Part shown: piece after piece, positions 61,201 to 64,000 of the stretch
How the letters are laid out: the number at the start of each line of letters is the position of its first letter
How positions within the stretch are numbered: the first letter of the stretch is position 1
Source of the DNA: Antedon mediterranea
Taxonomy: Eukaryota > Echinodermata > Crinoidea > Comatulida > Antedonidae
Assembly (NCBI RefSeq): GCF_964355755.1
Contig: NC_092671.1
Coordinates: 749,001-813,000, forward strand
Reading direction: 5' to 3'
Length of the DNA stretch: 64,000 nt
Notes under the pieces: generated by a model
Database searches by the model: none
What the model was told of the DNA's origin: nothing
Seen by the model: only the letters and a program-made list of their open reading frames with translations
Translations under genes and position numbers: made by a program

Positions 61201-62885
61201 AATTCTTTACAGGATACAACTTTATTTGTCTTCATAATAATTTCAGAAACTTTGGATGTCTAGCAATTTCAAATGAACAAATTTGCTTCCTTTTACTAAA
61301 ATTTAAAAATTTATGTTGATCAACTAAAACACAATAATTGGAAAAATAAACAGAAACATAAAAAAACAAACAAAATTAGGTTTATAAAGTAATGTTTACT
61401 TAGATAGCATTGAATCAATTTAGCGCATTTCAGGAAACACCTTTCACTATTATTAATGCTATATCTTTGATAACACTTATCAACACCTTGCTATACTTAA
61501 CTCTGCTATTCCTGCTACATAATTAGATCACATGCAACAGTCATAGGCTTATAATTGGCCTAGATTTATTCAACTGGACATGGGTCAATCACTATGGTAA
61601 ATAACCAAATTCAAGCCCATTTCAACCTTCAAGCTTTGATCCTATATTTCCTGATACTTGTAATTATCTAACCTTATGGTATCACTACCTGTGCTATACT
61701 TTATCAACCATTAAGGTATAATCCCAAGTGTTTTAAGTGCCTTTACAAACAGGTGCTAAAGGCCATGGAAAATATTCGTGCGGGTGCGAAATTTTGGCCG
61801 CCGCATCAAACAAGTTCTTCATCTGGTGATGAATGTTTACATACAAAATGGTACCAGGATACTTTTGAGGTACTGTATTTCTTCCGAAAAATGATGAAAA
61901 TACTAATTATAATTTACTGACTTTACAATAGACTATTGTTTGAAACAAGTATTTGAACATATTTAGTAAAAAAAATGGTCTAATAATTAGTTACTAACTG
62001 TGGCCAATGTAAACACACAGGTTAAGCCCATGCACAAATGACGACAACATAACAATATTTAGGTGTTTTTTATATTAAAATCTACCCCAATCAAACTGAC
62101 CCAGATTTCTGAACTGAGTCACAATACAACTTTAGTATTTAAGGATATGTGGTACTTTAATTAGTTCTGTCAGTTTCAATAATGTATTTATACACCTTAC
62201 TAGACATCATGATATTCATGAATCAAGTCAAGGAAATGAATATGTTCTCAATGGATTTATTGATGGACATTGGTCAGTCATTCCTTTGTCCGTTTGCAAT
62301 TACTTATGAATATCAATATTATTTATAGTGTATTTGCATATCGTATCCTACTGTACATTAAATATTGTTACATTAGTAAAAAGACAAAGACAAGCTTGTA
62401 CGTACATTATCAAATGTAATATCGACAAATATAACAAAAATTAAATCATGATTTAAAAATTGATGTCTATCTGTCATTGTCAAAGAATGACGAATATAAG
62501 TACATGATTTACCTCAAATGAATTGAAATCTGAGAAAACTTTTTTACAAATTAATTTAGAAAGTTCTTTTTTGTATTCTGATTTTAAGTTTCTAACTGGC
62601 AAATAATTCTTCCTCTGAAAAGCACAGGCTATTGCCGGTTCTTCCTCTGAAAAGCACAGGCTATTGTCGGTTTATCCAGGTAAGCTAGGCACGAAATATA
62701 CAATTCACTTTGTTCTTAAAACTTACCTACAACTGTTAGTTTAGCAATTCTTTCAGCTACAACGCTCCCAGCTTGAAGAACTTGGCAGAAATACAAACCA
62801 GAATCATCCGATGACAAGTCCTGTAACATCAGGTTATTACGGCCTATTGAACTTGCTCGGCTCGACAATTCAACTATTTTTCCAT
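39247..62885 (-). CDS. prtg: Protogenin/IGDCC-like Ig-FN3 receptor, 3' portion (14 exons)
   Basis: Exons in transcript order: 62885-62727, 61167-60886, 59089-58961, 58572-58420, 58213-57908, 56850-56668, 44822-44727, 43473-43275, 42289-42156, 41822-41643, 41040-40849, 40541-40430, 40223-40046 and 39744-39247. All join in frame, giving about 933 codons; the N-terminal Ig domains lie beyond the window. Order: second half of an Ig, one complete Ig, five FN3, TM, then about 225 cytoplasmic residues. Four Ig plus five FN3 is the protogenin/IGDCC3/IGDCC4 plan, whereas DCC and neogenin have six FN3. The family are axon-guidance or adhesion-type surface receptors. Proximity to TEX9 as in human favours PRTG. 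Orthology within PRTG/IGDCC3/IGDCC4 is not proven, and an ancestral single gene is possible. Confidence 0.88.
39808..39900. mobile_element. MITE family A, degraded copy
   Basis: Two AAATATGGTAGTGAT cores and CCATATATGGGCACATCACA are recognisable, but the terminal repeats are lost. It lies in the last intron of the receptor gene. Confidence 0.6.
40430..40541 (-). other. Transmembrane exon of the receptor
   Basis: DDTSTRVMEDT is followed by a hydrophobic run of about 25 residues beginning LMGLMLGFGIVVG and including CIFCCVAILLG, then basic VRR. This marks the end of the ectodomain and the start of the cytoplasmic part. Confidence 0.9.
40849..41822 (-). other. FN3 module 5 plus Asp-rich juxtamembrane linker
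   Basis: Exon 41822-41643 gives PSSPPTNVNARPID with RWHPPAEPNGPI. Exon 41040-40849 gives TKYYFRMRARNNNGDSPSTK, the FN3 F-G strands, then SASSDDDDDDD. The Asp run is encoded by an imperfect GAT microsatellite ending directly at the splice donor. Confidence 0.9.
41444..41587. mobile_element. MITE family A, copy 6
   Basis: GGCTCTGTCTACATTATCAA opens it and TTTGATAGTGTAAACAGAGC closes it. The core GATGTCATATCACTACCATA is present. It ends only 56 bp from the donor side of the receptor exon 41643-41822. Confidence 0.82.
42737..42985. repeat. 48-bp tandem repeat, about 5 copies
   Basis: The unit holds GAAATCATGAACAGATCATG and ATCACCATCAGATATCAAAC. It alternates AACATATC and AACAGATC variants. It is in a receptor intron. 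Confidence 0.92.
43166..43245. repeat. 39-bp direct duplication
   Basis: ACAATTGGTGTACCGCATAC followed by TGTACTGTATGGCATGCAT is present twice head to tail, about 30 bp from the donor of the exon ending at 43275. Confidence 0.9.
43688..43823. mobile_element. MITE family A, copy 7
   Basis: TTAAAGCTCTGTCTACACTA opens it and AATGTAGACAGAGCTTATTA closes it. The core has CATCATATCACTACCATATT. It is in a receptor intron. Confidence 0.82.
45324..45859. repeat. 36-bp minisatellite, 15 essentially perfect copies
   Basis: The unit is AAGAGGTTATACTCTACATA followed by TACTCTAGTAAACCTC. I see no substitution among internal copies. 36 bp equals 12 codons, so both strands stay open; these frames are not genes. 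Confidence 0.98.
46125..46225 (+). mobile_element. LINE/SINE 3' tail-like segment, copy 1
   Basis: TATGAGGGCCAATGCTGTTT, AGGGCGACCCTCTATAAA and an (AAAT)n tail match the segment at 58766-58845 (TATGAGGGCC, GCTGTTTAGGGTCACCCTC, TATAAATAAGG). A shared 3' end with an A-rich tail suggests retroposition. Confidence 0.5.
50997..51090. repeat. 53-bp direct duplication
   Basis: ATTTAAATATAATCCCTCCT followed by TTAGGCCACCCC and GTCAAAGGGACATT occurs twice. The second copy has a CAG insertion. Confidence 0.85.
55183..55312. repeat. Dispersed block, copy 1 (second copy 56106-56235)
   Basis: ACATTTACGC, AGTTAATTGTAAAAAAAACA, AACGAAAATCTGACCTCATT and CTTGGTAT-TTTTAAGCAC occur here and again at 56106-56235 in the same orientation. 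The two copies bracket the 38-bp array. Inverted TTATACAACAC / GTGTTGTATAA words follow copy 1. This is probably an uncharacterised transposon or its long terminal segments. Confidence 0.6.
55847..56041. repeat. 38-bp minisatellite, 5 copies
   Basis: The unit is GTGTAACTGCAAGGTTTTTG followed by TGGGGTTGACCTCGGCCC. It varies GGGGTT/GGGATT and CTCGG/CTCAG. Confidence 0.95.
56333..56364. repeat. Hairpin CCATAGAGAT-ATT-ATCTCTATGG
   Basis: Perfect 10-bp arms are flanked by GTTAGG and GGTTAGGCC. Similar GAGATATTATC words occur at about 48620. It is in the large receptor intron. Confidence 0.65.
57908..58213 (-). other. FN3 module 2 (single exon)
   Basis: The only FN3 in the window carried by one exon. 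It contains PTDVPKFSLASNTATSLDI, KWQKMP, the YREYGD strand and LRPGSEYEVRISAATIIGKG, the classic FN3 tyrosine-corner region. Confidence 0.93.
58668..58752. mobile_element. MITE family D, copy 2 (degenerate)
   Basis: Shares AGTTATTTAC, GTTAGCGATAA and ATGAAACC words and the palindromic AAGTTGGTGCTTTACC / GGTTT-type arms with 35703-35811. Confidence 0.5.
58766..58845 (+). mobile_element. LINE/SINE 3' tail-like segment, copy 2
   Basis: GCTGTTTAGGGTCACCCTCT with TATAAATAAGGTTAAAT and an A-rich tail matches 46125-46225. Confidence 0.5.
59143..59526. repeat. 34/39-bp minisatellite, about 10-11 copies
   Basis: The unit is AATGCATCAATACTGCTACA followed by GTACTGTACT(GTACT)GG. Copies differ by one GTACT pentamer, a nested microsatellite. 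The array starts about 55 bp from the acceptor of exon 59089. Confidence 0.95.
59722..59812. repeat. Purine-rich repeat, GGAGAGGTGAAT units
   Basis: About seven copies of a 12-bp GGAGAGGTGAAT / GGAGAGGGGGAT unit form a homopurine-biased tract just upstream of the SINE at 59838. Confidence 0.9.
59838..59956 (+). pseudogene. 5S rRNA-derived sequence (SINE head)
   Basis: About 118 bp retain the 5S internal promoter: box A-like AAGTTAAGCAACG and box C-like GGATGGGAGACC. Stem positions are changed (start TATATAAGGCC rather than GCCTACGGCC), so a functional rRNA gene is unlikely. Confidence 0.8.
59968..60018 (+). promoter_or_regulatory. Pol III type 2 A and B boxes of the SINE
   Basis: TGGTGTAATGG (A box) and GGTTCGAGGTT (B box) are spaced about 29 bp apart, close to tRNA spacing. 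The B box deviates from consensus in its last two bases. Confidence 0.65.
60886..61167 (-). other. Complete Ig (I-set) domain exon
   Basis: A 282-nt phase 1-1 exon with the I-set pattern: PPEEPSDVIVGRNIHLRC, then ITWYKNG, DERFTI, and DTGIYQCFAENPVGS. It is the last Ig before the FN3 modules, so probably Ig4. Confidence 0.95.
62727..62885 (-). other. Second half of an Ig domain (probably Ig3)
   Basis: The exon encodes DGKIVELSSRASSIGRNNL and DSGLYFCQVLQAGSV, the E-G strands of an Ig fold with the D-x-G-x-Y-x-C motif. Its first half must lie on an exon beyond the window. Confidence 0.88.
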
Positions 62886-63650
62886 CTGAAAAAAAAAATT
62901 TATTTAACATTTTCATTAGATAAGTCTGTGGCCATCAATAAAAACATCCACTAATTATAACACTTTTTTTGTAATTGAAAAAAATATATATTTTGTTTCC
63001 TTTATCTTATTTTTTATTACAGTACATTTATATTGTTTATTAGGGTCATCTGTGCTTTTGTACTTCTGGACAATTTCAATATTACAAACTATCTTTATGT
63101 TTTTCATTTTCTTTGTATTGTTACTTTTTTTGAAATTTTGACATTTTTAAATATCTGAAATTCAACGTAGTAAGTAAGTATTTATTTAATTTGGACACTT
63201 CACTTTCAGAACTGTGGCACTCACAAAAAACAAAAACTGAATTTGTGGTGCGGTCAAATAAAAAAAAAACATCATCAAACATTAAACATACCAATGTACA
63301 GAGTATTATAAAAAAAGAAAGAGTTTGATCTCTTTATAAATATTAAAATGTTCCACATACATTTGATAATGAAATATTTGTAAGTAGAACAAGTCTCAAA
63401 ATGTCTCTAATGACAATAATCAATCATTAATGTTTGTACTGTAATCTGTTTTTGTACTTTTCTTTATCTCTATTCACCTGGAGCATTTCATGTTTTTACT
63501 AAATACAACACAAACCGATCAATCAACATTTCATTATATTGTTGTTATCTTATATCCTAATGGCATGCCTTCAGTAGCTATTCAAAAAGATCTGGGATTC
63601 TCTGATTATTGTCTATATATCTAGCACATTGGATGTTTAAAAGGCAGAAT
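62886..63650. other. Receptor intron sequence with no recognised feature
   Basis: AT-rich intronic DNA upstream (on the - strand) of the Ig half-exon. I see no exon or repeat boundary before the 21-bp array. Confidence 0.5.
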
Positions 63651-63655
63651 TCACA

Positions 63656-64000
63656 TTAACTGTGATAGACCGCAATGTAACTGTGATAGACCGCAATGCA
63701 ACTGTGATAGACCGCAATGCAACTGTGATAGACTGCAATGTAACTGTGATAGACCGCAATGCAACTGTGATAGACAGCAATGCAACTGTGATAGACCGCA
63801 ATGCAACTGTGATAGACCGCAATGCAACTGTGACAGACCGCAATGCAACTGTGATAGACCGCAATGCAACTGTGATAGACCGCAATGTAACTGTGATAGA
63901 CCGCAATGCAACTGTGACAGACCGCAATGCAACTGTGACAGACCGCAATGCAACTGTGATAGACCGCAATGCAACTGTGATAGACCGCAATGCAACTGTG
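63656..64000. repeat. 21-bp minisatellite, at least 16 copies, runs off window end
   Basis: The unit is AACTGTGATAGACCGCAATG followed by C or T. Variants are GATAGAC, GACAGAC and GATAGACAG. 21 bp equals 7 codons, so false open frames appear on the - strand. The array's full length is unknown. Confidence 0.96.

Noticed and set aside
39247-62885. DCC or neogenin
   Set aside because: Five FN3 modules are found rather than six and no P1-P3 cytoplasmic motifs are recognised.

Overview
This is AT-rich, intron-rich animal DNA. Genes have canonical GT-AG introns. The surroundings carry minisatellites, small palindromic (MITE-like) elements, a LINE fragment and a SINE with a 5S rRNA head. Gene content (a very large EGF/CUB membrane protein, a Rab GTPase, TEX9 and a protogenin-like Ig/FN3 receptor) suggests a marine invertebrate deuterostome, most likely an echinoderm or hemichordate. 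I cannot name the class or species from sequence alone.

Layout. (1) 238-17013, + strand: the 3' part of a gene coding for 32 EGF modules, one CUB module between EGF 22 and EGF 23, one transmembrane helix and a 6-residue cytoplasmic tail. Almost every module is its own phase 1-1 exon; the 5' end lies outside the window. (2) 19660-26651, + strand: a complete 7-exon Rab-family GTPase of 209 residues ending in CGC. (3) 28102-34552, - strand: a complete TEX9 orthologue (coiled-coil protein, about 403-418 residues), convergent with the Rab gene. (4) 39247-62885, - strand: the 3' part of a protogenin/IGDCC-type receptor (half an Ig, one full Ig, five FN3 modules, TM helix, about 225-residue cytoplasmic region), with its 5' end beyond the window. 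Genes 3 and 4 are on the same strand. Human TEX9 and PRTG are also close neighbours (15q21), which supports both identifications.

Non-coding sequence is dominated by repeats. At least fifteen tandem arrays (units from about 12 to 75 bp) lie mainly in introns. Most long open frames in the window are artefacts of arrays whose unit length is a multiple of three. The most unusual array is a 75-bp repeat in TEX9 that has copied the 3' end of an exon together with its splice donor about 12 times. A second TEX9 array of 73-bp units runs right up to and over the stop codon. Dispersed elements include four small inverted-repeat families with two to seven copies each, a foldback element of about 750 bp in TEX9 intron 1, and a chimeric 5S-tRNA SINE in the receptor gene. 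There is no sign of prokaryotic operons, CRISPR or viral genes.

The four genes do not form an evident pathway. Two encode modular cell-surface proteins, one a vesicle-traffic GTPase and one a coiled-coil protein. The notable biology here is the module architecture, the conserved TEX9-PRTG linkage, and the repeats' interaction with gene structure.
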